NCBI GenBank assembly: GCA_946411505.1
Contig: CAMKEG010000004.1
Span: 62,001 to 126,000 of the forward strand
Direction: 5' to 3'
DNA from: an uncultured Treponema sp.
Lineage (GTDB): Bacteria > Spirochaetota > Spirochaetia > Treponematales > Treponemataceae
Length of the DNA: 64,000 bases
The notes under the pieces are model-generated. The model was not told where the DNA came from. It was given only the letters and a program-made list of their open reading frames with translations, and did no database searches. Made by a program: the position numbers and the translations under genes. Position 1 is the first letter of the stretch; every line of letters begins with the position of its first letter. Below are positions 53,979 to 61,533 of this stretch, one piece after another.

Positions 53979-54008
53979 ATTGAGTCGCGATAATTATATT
54001 CGCGCCTC

Positions 54009-54057
54009 AAAACGGCCGAGTCAAGGCCTTGAGCGCAGCGTGCCTTGACCGGACGTA
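54009..54057 (+). repeat. 49-bp dispersed palindromic repeat, copy 2
   Basis: 47 of 49 bases match the reverse complement of 42180-42228. It contains the 8-bp arms GTCAAGGC/GCCTTGAC around a 14-nt loop, flanked by ACGGCCG and CGGACGT, which pair at six of seven positions. It lies between the ketosynthase terminator and the XRE gene. Confidence 0.8.
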
Positions 54058-54127
54058 TTTGTAATAGTCATAGCGGCAACAGTCATAGTCTATTCTAAAT
54101 TCCGGGGCGATGTTTTACTTTAGTAGT

Positions 54128-54508
54128 ATGACTAGCATCCAGAGTATAAGAAAGGCCGTCGGCAAAAATATCCGGCGTTTTCGTGAGGAGGCAGGCCTCA
54201 CTCAGGAAACGATGGCCGAAAGGCTCGGCTTTTCCACATCCCACATCGCAAACATCGAAGGCGGCAAGACCGGAATCAGCGATGAAATACTCGCCAGTCT
54301 TTGCAACTTGTTCAACAAAAAGCCCGCCGAAATTTACAATGACCCCGACTTGAATTTTTCCGTTGACAAAGAGCTTAAGCTTGCGATAAACGACAGCGTC
54401 AAAAAGGTCATACAAAATTCTTCCAAAGACATAAGCGACGAAATCTTGCGCCGAGTCACAAACGAGCTTACCGTTCGCGGCTATTCCGAACGCCGCAGGG
54501 AACGCTAA
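54128..54508 (+). CDS. XRE-family HTH regulator inside the lipid cluster
   Basis: 126 aa from the ATG at 54128. HTH about 5-62: IRKAVGKNIRRFREEAGLTQETMAERLGFSTSHIANIEGGKTGISDEILASLCNLFN. The C-terminal half is helical. TACTTT ends 6 nt before this ATG; an earlier in-frame ATG at 54110 lies too close to the promoter. It separates the two biosynthetic transcription units and is a natural candidate for their regulator. Confidence 0.78.
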   Translation: MTSIQSIRKAVGKNIRRFREEAGLTQETMAERLGFSTSHIANIEGGKTGISDEILASLCNLFNKKPAEIYNDPDLNFSVDKELKLAINDSVKKVIQNSSKDISDEILRRVTNELTVRGYSERRRER

Positions 54509-54547
54509 ACAGTTGAATTTATCCTAATAAAACGTTATAATGTCAGA

Positions 54548-54910
54548 ATGTATTTAGAAGACCACAAAATCGCGCCGGAAACGTTAATCAGCAAAACGGA
54601 CGACTCTTTTGTCGTTGAATTTACAGTCACCGAGGAATGCGATTTTTTTGACGGCCACTTTCCTGAAATTCACTTGCTTCCCGCCGTGGCTCAAATAGAC
54701 TTGATGATGCATTTTGCCAAAAAGTATTTTGGCGACAAGGGATACGCAATCGCCACAAAGCGGACAAAATTTGGCGCCCCGATTTTTCCTGGCTACACAG
54801 TTAGATTGAGCGTAAAATACAATTCCGAGAAAAATTCCTTGGCCTACAAATTTACCACTAGCGACGAAAGCAAGTCTTTTTCTAGCGGAACTTTTTCTCT
54901 TGGAGAATGA
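54548..54910 (+). CDS. ApeI-like dehydratase/thioesterase (hot-dog fold)
   Basis: 120 aa. FVVEFTVTEECDFFDGHFPEIHLLPAVAQIDLMMHFAKKYFG carries the FabA/FabZ-type active site (His in DGHFP). It matches the short ApeI family. Role: dehydration of the polyene intermediate. Strong leaderless promoter: TTGAAT (54513-54518), 17 nt, TATAAT (54536-54541), 6 nt, ATG. First gene of the second unit; the next gene starts 6 bp after its stop. Confidence 0.85.
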   Translation: MYLEDHKIAPETLISKTDDSFVVEFTVTEECDFFDGHFPEIHLLPAVAQIDLMMHFAKKYFGDKGYAIATKRTKFGAPIFPGYTVRLSVKYNSEKNSLAYKFTTSDESKSFSSGTFSLGE

Positions 54911-54916
54911 CATTCG

Positions 54917-55678
54917 ATGCGGCAAGCTTTTGTAATTCCAGTTTACAATCACGGCGACACGCTTGGAGCGGTTGTTTCCGCGTTGGAACAGTACAATCTT
55001 CCCGTCATAGTTGTTGACGACGGCAACAATCAAGAAAACAAAAATTTTATCCAAGCCGTCGCCGCCTCCAACAAAAATGTCACCGTAATCGTAAACAAGC
55101 GCAACCGTGGTAAAGGCTATTCCGTTTGCCGTGCCGTCAAAGAAGCGCATGAAATGGGAATAACGCATTTGTTCCAAATCGACGCTGACGGCCAGCACGA
55201 CACTCAATCCACTTGCAAAGAATTTTTGGAGGAGTCAAAGGCACATCCAGAGGCGTTGATTTGCGGCTGCCCGCAATTTGACTCGTCGATTCCGCCCGCG
55301 CGCGTGGTGGCTAAAAAAATCAGCAACAATTACACGCAGTTTGTTTCGGTGAGCGACAAAAAAATTTTGGATTCCATGTGCGGCTATAGAATTTATCCGG
55401 TGGAGCCTTTTTACAAAATTTGCAAGAGCGCGTGGATTGACAGCCATATGGGCTTTGACGCGGAGATTTTGGTAAGGTTGATTTGGGCGGACGTTCCCGT
55501 AATTTACAAGCCGGTTAAAGTCACATATCCCGTTGGAGGAAAGTCCAATTTTAGAGTTGTGCGCGACAACATTCACATTTCGTTCACATTCGCGCGCCTT
55601 ACGTTCGGAATGTGCCTGCGCTATCCTTGGCTAAAGGCCCGCCAAATAAAACGAAAGAAGCGAAATGAAAAAAATTAA
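54917..55678 (+). CDS. Family 2 glycosyltransferase, ApeJ N-half equivalent
   Basis: 253 aa. GT2 fold: FVIPVYNHGDTLGAVVSAL, VIVVDDGNN, and the metal/nucleotide motif FQIDADGQHD, then a predicted membrane-associated C-terminus rich in Arg/Lys. In aryl-polyene clusters a GT2 domain fused or adjacent to an acyltransferase is thought to attach the polyene to a membrane lipid headgroup. Here the two are separate genes that overlap by 14 bp. Sugar donor unknown. Confidence 0.85.
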   Translation: MRQAFVIPVYNHGDTLGAVVSALEQYNLPVIVVDDGNNQENKNFIQAVAASNKNVTVIVNKRNRGKGYSVCRAVKEAHEMGITHLFQIDADGQHDTQSTCKEFLEESKAHPEALICGCPQFDSSIPPARVVAKKISNNYTQFVSVSDKKILDSMCGYRIYPVEPFYKICKSAWIDSHMGFDAEILVRLIWADVPVIYKPVKVTYPVGGKSNFRVVRDNIHISFTFARLTFGMCLRYPWLKARQIKRKKRNEKN

Positions 55679-56648
55679 AGCCGGAAAAGAATGGTATGTG
55701 GAAAAAGAGGCGTCCACTTCCACAAGGCCCTACCGTTTGACATTTTGGTGCCTCAAGCATTTTCCCCGCTGGCTTGTCAACTTTATCACTTACTGCGCCG
55801 CCCTCTACTTTTTTATCTTTGACAAACGCTGCCGCCTTGAAAGCGTCCGCTACCAAAAAAATTTAAAGGCCTACAGCCCGACTTTTAAAAAGATAAAGCC
55901 CTTAAGGCAAGTGGCCACGTTCGCGGTCACGGTCGTGGAAAAAATCGACTGCTGGACAAATCCGATTCCGTTTGAGAACATCCGCTTTAGCGACGACGAC
56001 GCTCCGGCCTTGATAGAGCAGCTTAACCAAGGAGAGGGCGCCTTTATCGTAATTTCGCATTTGGGCGATTCCGAAGTCTTGCGCTCGTTGGCCAACAAAA
56101 ATGAAATCGGCATAAAAAGAACAATTCCAATCGCCGTTTTTTCCGACCGCGACGTTTCCTCTAACTTTTCAAAGGCGATGACGCAAATCAACAAGCATTT
56201 TTATTTGAACACGATAAACGTAAACGACATCACGCCGGCCACAATCGAACAAATCATGGACACAATCAACCAGGGCGGCCTTGTCGTTTGCGCGGGCGAC
56301 CGTCTTAGCAAAAACAAAAGCGAGCGCTATTTGACCCAAAAGTTTTTGGGAAAACCCGCGCCATTTTCTTACGGCGCGTTTTTTTTGGCGGACTTGGTGG
56401 CCGCTCCCGTTTACTTTGTTTGGGGCTTTAGGCGCGGAAACATCGTTTTGCGCAGGGACTGCGAAATGTTCGTAATCAAGTCAAAGGCAAAGCTTGGCGG
56501 CGGAAGGAAGGGCAGGGAGGAACGGATGAACGCCCTGTGCGCGGAATTCGTCCAAAAGCTGGAATATTTTGTTCAAAAATATCCATACCAGTGGTATAAC
56601 TTTTTTGACTTTTGGATGTTTCCAAATGGAGAGCAAAATGCGAATTAG
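55665..56648 (+). CDS. LpxL/HtrB-like lysophospholipid acyltransferase, ApeJ C-half equivalent
   Basis: 327 aa. Acyltransferase of the LPLAT family: GAFIVISHLGDSEVLRSLA supplies the HX4E pattern (His-Leu-Gly-Asp-Ser-Glu). GGLVVCAGDRLSKNKSERYLTQKFLGKPAPFSYGAFFLADLVAAPVYFVWGF resembles the second conserved block. Basic N-terminus and one hydrophobic helix (VNFITYCAALYFFIF). Predicted to acylate the glycolipid carrier with the cluster's chain. Overlaps both neighbours (14 and 11 bp). Confidence 0.85.
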   Translation: MKKIKAGKEWYVEKEASTSTRPYRLTFWCLKHFPRWLVNFITYCAALYFFIFDKRCRLESVRYQKNLKAYSPTFKKIKPLRQVATFAVTVVEKIDCWTNPIPFENIRFSDDDAPALIEQLNQGEGAFIVISHLGDSEVLRSLANKNEIGIKRTIPIAVFSDRDVSSNFSKAMTQINKHFYLNTINVNDITPATIEQIMDTINQGGLVVCAGDRLSKNKSERYLTQKFLGKPAPFSYGAFFLADLVAAPVYFVWGFRRGNIVLRRDCEMFVIKSKAKLGGGRKGREERMNALCAEFVQKLEYFVQKYPYQWYNFFDFWMFPNGEQNAN

Positions 56649-57090
56649 TTCGGAATCAAAAGTCCGCGTCGAGTTTTACGACGTTGACAGCATGGACGTG
56701 GTTTACCACGCCAACTACATAAAATTTTTGGAAGTGGCCCGCTGCGACTTGCTGGACAAAATTGGCTACGGCTACAACCAGATGCGCGCCACAAATTATG
56801 TTTTCCCTGTCACGACGCTCAACGTAAAGTATGTCCGCTCGCTAAAATTTGGGCAGACGGCCACAGTAAGGGCCTCCTTGCTTGAATGGGAAAACCGCAT
56901 TAAAATCAAGTATGAAATTTTGGCCCCCGACGGCGCACTTGTGACAAAAGCCGAAACAACCCAAATGGCGGTAAAAATGCCCAAGGGCGAAACATGCTTT
57001 GTATGCCCAAAAGAGTTGACCGACAAGGTTGAGGCGATTCTTAAGGCCAACAACGCGCGCGCCGACGACGACGGGGAAATATTGCTGTGA
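56638..57090 (+). CDS. 4HBT/YbgC-like acyl-ACP or acyl-CoA thioesterase, ApeK-like
   Basis: 150 aa from the ATG at 56638 (GGAG 6 nt upstream, within the end of the previous gene). Hot-dog thioesterase with VRVEFYDVDSMDVVYHANYIKFLEVARCDLL, which holds the catalytic Asp of the 4-hydroxybenzoyl-CoA thioesterase family. It would release or recycle acyl chains. Overlaps the LolA-like gene by 4 bp. Confidence 0.87.
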   Translation: MRISSESKVRVEFYDVDSMDVVYHANYIKFLEVARCDLLDKIGYGYNQMRATNYVFPVTTLNVKYVRSLKFGQTATVRASLLEWENRIKIKYEILAPDGALVTKAETTQMAVKMPKGETCFVCPKELTDKVEAILKANNARADDDGEILL

Positions 57091-57764
57091 CGCGCTTTTG
57101 GCATTTGCGAAAATTTTTTGTTTTTTCCGCAGTCTTTTTTGCGGCGGCCGGCCTTTGGGCGCAGTCGGAAGGAGCGGGGCCGTCTTTGGAGCAAGTGTCG
57201 GCGGCCTTGGCCCAGAACAAGACTGTTCGCGGCGACTTTGCCCTTGAGCGCTCGGCGGCCAACAAGGGCCGCGTCCTAAAGTCAAGCGGAAAATTTGTCA
57301 TCGCATCGGATTATGGAATCATTTGGAAAAGCGAAAAGCCGATAAAAGCCGTCCAGGTCGTCGCCAAAGAATTTTCCTTGACGGAAGCCGCCAGCGGAAG
57401 GCGGACCAAGATTGACGGAAGGCAAAATCCTGTTTACCTTCAAATGGCCCTTCTGACCAGCGCGCTTTGGACCGGAAACCTTGAGGCCGTCCAATCCGCC
57501 GCCAGCCTTAATTTTGTCTCGGACGAAAATTCCTGGAGCCTTGAGCTGTTCCCCAAAGACAAAGCGGTCCAAATGGCGCTTGAAAAAATTCGCGTGGCCG
57601 GAACATGGAGCGCGGCCGCCGGCGGAAAGGCACTTTCCAACGCCGAAGTCAATCTTATGGAAATGAACTTGCAAGGCGGAAACTCCGCCCGCTACTATAT
57701 GAGCGGACACAAATACGATTTGCCCCTAACTTCCGCCGAACTTTCATATTTTGAGCGACTTTAG
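57087..57764 (+). CDS. LolA-like periplasmic carrier, ApeL-like
   Basis: 225 aa. Signal peptide ending AAGLWA. The mature part fits LolA: LEQVSAALAQNKTVRGDFALERS, then SSGKFVIASDYGIIWKSEKPIKAVQVV, and a C-terminal LPLTSAELSYFERL. LolA-like proteins in aryl-polyene clusters are thought to ferry the pigment-lipid to the outer membrane. Last gene of the unit; no MMPL exporter follows, unlike canonical clusters. The nearest MMPL gene is at 1831-4590. Confidence 0.83.
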   Translation: MTRFWHLRKFFVFSAVFFAAAGLWAQSEGAGPSLEQVSAALAQNKTVRGDFALERSAANKGRVLKSSGKFVIASDYGIIWKSEKPIKAVQVVAKEFSLTEAASGRRTKIDGRQNPVYLQMALLTSALWTGNLEAVQSAASLNFVSDENSWSLELFPKDKAVQMALEKIRVAGTWSAAAGGKALSNAEVNLMEMNLQGGNSARYYMSGHKYDLPLTSAELSYFERL

Positions 57765-57841
57765 AACAAAATGATAGAATTTTCGCAAAAATAAAACAAA
57801 ATGACTATATCTTTTTTTAAAGAATGGCTCAATAATAATAG

Positions 57842-57861
57842 TTGCGGTATCGATACCGCAA
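57842..57861 (+). promoter_or_regulatory. Perfect LacI-type palindromic operator before the sugar transporter
   Basis: TTGCGGTATCGATACCGCAA, a perfect 20-bp palindrome with central CG, 27 bp before the ATG of the binding-protein gene. Form and position match LacI/GalR-family operators that block transcription in the absence of sugar. No lacI-type gene is in the window. Confidence 0.82.
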
Positions 57862-57888
57862 ACTTCAAAAAAATACAGGAGAACAATT

Positions 57889-58827
57889 ATGAAGAAGGTA
57901 ATTTTGACAGCCATGGCTGCCCTCTTGGCCACATCGCTTTTTGCGGCCAAACCCAAGACAATCAAAGTTGGAATCATCAACAATGACCCCAACGAATCAG
58001 GCTACCGCACGGCCAACGACCGCGACATGAAGGCCACGTTCACAAAGAAGAACGGCTACCAAGCCTCTTTCGCCTACAGTCTCAAGAACGACGAGCAGAT
58101 TGCCGCCGCCAAAAAGTTCATCCAGGACGAAGTTGACTACTTGCTCATCAGCGCCGCCGGAACTTCCGGCTGGAACAACGTTCTTAAAGACGCGCAGGAC
58201 GCCGGCGTTCGCGTAATCTTGTTCGACCGCACTATCGACGCGCCCTCAAGCCTCTACGAAGCGTCAATCGTTTCCGACATGGCTCAGGAAGGAAAGACGG
58301 CCGTTGACTGGCTGGCCTCTCAGAACCTCAAGGAATACAATGTAATCCACATTCAGGGCGTTATGGGCTCAGCCGCTCAGATTGGACGCTCAGGCGCCTT
58401 GGACGCCAAAGTTAAGGCCGACAAGAACTGGAACATCGTGACTCAGCAGACAGCTTCTTGGAACGCCGAGACAGCCCAGCAGATTGTTCAGGCCGTCATC
58501 GACTCTGGAAAGAAGTTCAACGTAATCTACGCCGAGAACGACGACATGGCCAAGGGCGCCGTAGCCGCTTTGGACAAGGCCAACATCAGCCACGGAGTAG
58601 GCAAAGACGTAATCATCATGGGCTTTGACTGCAACAAGTGGGCGTTGGAAGAATTGCTCGCCAAGAGATGGAACTATGACGGCCAGTGCAACCCCTTCCA
58701 GGCTTCTTACATCGACCAGATTATCAAGTCAGGAAAGGCTCCTGCCCAGAAGACAGTCATCATGACAGAAAAAGGCTTCGACGCCGCCACAATCACAAAG
58801 GCCGACGTCGCCAAGTACGGCATCTAA
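57889..58827 (+). CDS. ytfQ: Sugar ABC transporter substrate-binding protein, YtfQ-like
   Basis: 312 aa. Signal peptide ending TSLFAA. Ribose/galactose-type periplasmic fold with YtfQ-like landmarks: NESGYRTANDRDMK, LLISAAGTSGWNNVLKDAQDAGVRVILFDRTID, FNVIYAENDDMAKGAVAAL. E. coli YtfQ binds galactofuranose and galactose; the two-permease operon here supports the same system type, but the actual sugar is not proven. Ribosome site AGGAG. Followed by an attenuating terminator. Confidence 0.87.
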   Translation: MKKVILTAMAALLATSLFAAKPKTIKVGIINNDPNESGYRTANDRDMKATFTKKNGYQASFAYSLKNDEQIAAAKKFIQDEVDYLLISAAGTSGWNNVLKDAQDAGVRVILFDRTIDAPSSLYEASIVSDMAQEGKTAVDWLASQNLKEYNVIHIQGVMGSAAQIGRSGALDAKVKADKNWNIVTQQTASWNAETAQQIVQAVIDSGKKFNVIYAENDDMAKGAVAALDKANISHGVGKDVIIMGFDCNKWALEELLAKRWNYDGQCNPFQASYIDQIIKSGKAPAQKTVIMTEKGFDAATITKADVAKYGI

Positions 58828-58841
58828 TCTAGGTTAGATTC

Positions 58842-58877
58842 AAAGGGGATGCCCCTTGCGGGCACCCCTTTTTTTTT
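58842..58877 (+). terminator. Intercistronic terminator after the sugar-binding-protein gene
   Basis: GGGGATGCCC / GGGCACCCC (9-bp stem with one bulge, 5-nt loop) followed by nine T. It would favour the binding protein over the downstream ATPase and permeases. Confidence 0.85.
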
Positions 58878-58926
58878 ACTATAAATAATTTTTTACGCGC
58901 CTTTTCTTGGCGTCGGAGGAAAATCC

Positions 58927-60438
58927 ATGCAGGAAAATTCAGTTTTGGAAATGCGCGGAATTTATAAAAGCTTTCCGGGCGTAAAGGCTCTGCAAAACAT
59001 TGACTTTACTTTAAGGCAGGGCGAGATTCACGCCCTTATGGGCGAGAACGGCGCCGGCAAATCTACGTTGATAAAAGTTTTGACAGGCGTTTACACAAAG
59101 GACGAAGGAACCGTTCACGTAAAGGGCTACGAAAAGGCCTTGAACATTCGCTCGCCGCAAGACGCGCAAAACGCCGGCATCAGCACTGTTTACCAAGAAA
59201 TAACCCTCTGCAACAATTTGACTGTTGCGGAAAACTTATATATAGGCCGCGAGAAAGGCGCTTTCACCAATTGGAAAAAACGCAACGAAGGCGCGGCGAA
59301 AATTTTAAACGAGCTGGAGATTCCGGCGGAACCTACGGCCCAGCTTTCAAGCTATTCAATCGCGGTCCAACAGATGGTGGCCATCGCGCGCGCGGTTGAC
59401 ATGGAATGCAAAATCCTGATTCTTGACGAGCCGACTTCCTCCCTTGACGACAAGGAAGTCCAAAAATTGTTCAAGCTTATGCGCGGCCTTAAGGCCAAGG
59501 GAGTGGGCATTATATTTGTGACCCACTTCTTGGACCAGGTCTACGAGGTTTGTGACAGAATAACGGTAATGCGCGACGGCCAGTTGGTCGGCGAGTATCC
59601 GGTCGCCGAGCTTCCAAAAGTCGAGCTTGTCTCAAAAATGCTCGGCAAGGCTTTGGACGGCCTTAGCGCGGTCAAGCGGCCGGCGGCCTTTAGTCACGCG
59701 ATTAACGAAGAGCCGGTTTACCAATCGGAAGGCTTGACTTCGGTAAAGGGAATCAAGCCCTTTGACTTTGCGATTTACAAGGGCGAGGTCAACGGCTTTG
59801 CCGGTTTGCTTGGAAGCGGCCGCAGCTACAGCGTGCGCGCGATTTACGGCGCCGACCGAATCACCGGCGGCAAGGTCAAGATTAACGGTAAGTCTGTAAA
59901 AATAACTAAGCCGCGCGACGCGATGAAAAACGGAATCAGCTACTTGTCGGAAGACCGCAAGGCCGACGGAATCATCGGCGACCTTTCCGTCCGCGACAAC
60001 ATCATCTTCGCGCTGCAAGTTATGAAAGGCTTCTTTAAGCCCTTCAGCAAGGCGCAGGCGCAAAAGTTCGCCGAGGAATACATCAAGCTTTTGGAAATAA
60101 AGACCGCCAGCACGGACACTCCGATAAAGTCGCTTTCCGGCGGAAACCAGCAAAAGGTATTGCTTGCCCGCGCGCTTTTGTCCAATCCTCAATACCTAAT
60201 TTTGGACGAGCCCACGCGCGGCATCGACATCGGAACCAAAACCGAAATTCAGGAATTGGTCCTTAAGCTGGCCAAGGAAGGAAAGAGCGTCACTTTCATT
60301 TCTTCCGAAATCGACGAGATGCTCCGCACTTGCACGCGCCTTGTCGTTATGCGCGACTTTAAGCAAGTCGGCGAGCTTACCGGCGGCGATTTGACGCAAG
60401 CAAAGATTATGACGACTATTGCGGGAGGAAACAAATGA
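58927..60438 (+). CDS. ytfR: Sugar ABC transporter ATPase with two nucleotide-binding domains, YtfR-like
   Basis: 503 aa, MglA/RbsA/YtfR family. First domain: Walker A GENGAGKST, signature region LSSYSIAVQQMVAIARAV, Walker B ILILDEPTSSLD. Second domain: altered P-loop GLLGSGRSYS (normal for this family), signature LSGGNQQKVLLARAL, Walker B YLILDEPTRGID. The stop overlaps the next start by 4 bp. It powers import through the two permeases. Confidence 0.95.
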   Translation: MQENSVLEMRGIYKSFPGVKALQNIDFTLRQGEIHALMGENGAGKSTLIKVLTGVYTKDEGTVHVKGYEKALNIRSPQDAQNAGISTVYQEITLCNNLTVAENLYIGREKGAFTNWKKRNEGAAKILNELEIPAEPTAQLSSYSIAVQQMVAIARAVDMECKILILDEPTSSLDDKEVQKLFKLMRGLKAKGVGIIFVTHFLDQVYEVCDRITVMRDGQLVGEYPVAELPKVELVSKMLGKALDGLSAVKRPAAFSHAINEEPVYQSEGLTSVKGIKPFDFAIYKGEVNGFAGLLGSGRSYSVRAIYGADRITGGKVKINGKSVKITKPRDAMKNGISYLSEDRKADGIIGDLSVRDNIIFALQVMKGFFKPFSKAQAQKFAEEYIKLLEIKTASTDTPIKSLSGGNQQKVLLARALLSNPQYLILDEPTRGIDIGTKTEIQELVLKLAKEGKSVTFISSEIDEMLRTCTRLVVMRDFKQVGELTGGDLTQAKIMTTIAGGNK

Positions 60439-61532
60439 TTTCTGCAAACACAAGCAAAGAAAAATTTTTGGGCGTCTTCAGGAACCAGATTTTCATTCCG
60501 CTTGCGGCGCTTTTGGTGTTGGTCTTGTTCAACTTGATTGCGGACCCTTCATTCTTCAAGATTTCTCTTGGACAGAACAGCGACGGAAATCCGGTCTTGT
60601 CCGGCTACCTGATTACAATTTTGGACAACGCTTCCGAGCTTGCGATTTTGGCCATCGGAATGACGCTGGTTACGGCGGCTTCCGGCGGACAGGACATTTC
60701 TGTCGGCGCCGTTATCGCGATTGCGGGAAGCGTAGTTTTGCGCGTTTTGTGCGGAGACGATCCCAGGCCCGAAACGATGCAGGCTCCGATAATCGTCGCC
60801 TTCTTAATCGCGTGCGTCGTCTCGATGCTCTTTGGCGCCTTTAACGGAATGTTGGTCGCTTACTTTAAAATCCAGCCGATGGTGGCGACGTTGATTTTGT
60901 TCACGGCCGGCCGCTCAATCGGCGCCTGGATTAACAACAACACGCTCCCAATCGTAAGCGAGCCTGTGTTCGGATACTTCGGCAACTACATTCCCGGCAT
61001 TCCGGTTCCAACGCCGGTCTTCATCGCGATTGCGTGCGTGGCCGTCATAATGCTGGTTCTTAAGTTCACCAATTTGGGCTTGTATTCCCAAGCCGTCGGA
61101 ATCAACGCCAATTCAACAAGGCTTAACGGCGTTGACCCGCAATTGGTTAAGTTCTTGACTTATGTGATTATGGGACTTTGCGTCGCGGTGGCCGGTTTCA
61201 TAAAGGTAAGCCGCTTTTCTACAATCAACTATTCCGTAATCGCCAAGGACATAGAAATGGACGCCATTCTTGCGGTCGCCTTGGGCGGAAATGTTTTGAG
61301 CGGCGGAAAGTTCAACATGTGGGCCTCCATTTTGGGCGCCTATGTAATCCAGTTCCTGACCACGACGCTCTTTAAGTTTGGCGTCGCGTCAACCGCGCTT
61401 CCGGCCTACAAGGCTGTCGTTGTAATTATTTTGGTTGTTTTGAGCACGCCGTCGGTCCGCGAAAAAATGAAGGAACTTTCAAAAAAATTCAAACAGAAAA
61501 AAGCGCCCGCCGCCGCGCAGGGAGGCAACTAA
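60435..61532 (+). CDS. ytfT: Sugar ABC transporter permease, YtfT-like
   Basis: 365 aa, about nine membrane helices, BPD_transp_2 family. GMTLVTAASGGQDISVGAVIAIAGSVVLRV and MDAILAVALGGNVLSGGKFNMWASILGAY are family motifs. Acts with the 61534-62577 product as a heterodimeric channel. The C-terminus is basic and Ala-rich. Confidence 0.92.
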   Translation: MISANTSKEKFLGVFRNQIFIPLAALLVLVLFNLIADPSFFKISLGQNSDGNPVLSGYLITILDNASELAILAIGMTLVTAASGGQDISVGAVIAIAGSVVLRVLCGDDPRPETMQAPIIVAFLIACVVSMLFGAFNGMLVAYFKIQPMVATLILFTAGRSIGAWINNNTLPIVSEPVFGYFGNYIPGIPVPTPVFIAIACVAVIMLVLKFTNLGLYSQAVGINANSTRLNGVDPQLVKFLTYVIMGLCVAVAGFIKVSRFSTINYSVIAKDIEMDAILAVALGGNVLSGGKFNMWASILGAYVIQFLTTTLFKFGVASTALPAYKAVVVIILVVLSTPSVREKMKELSKKFKQKKAPAAAQGGN

Positions 61533-61533
61533 T

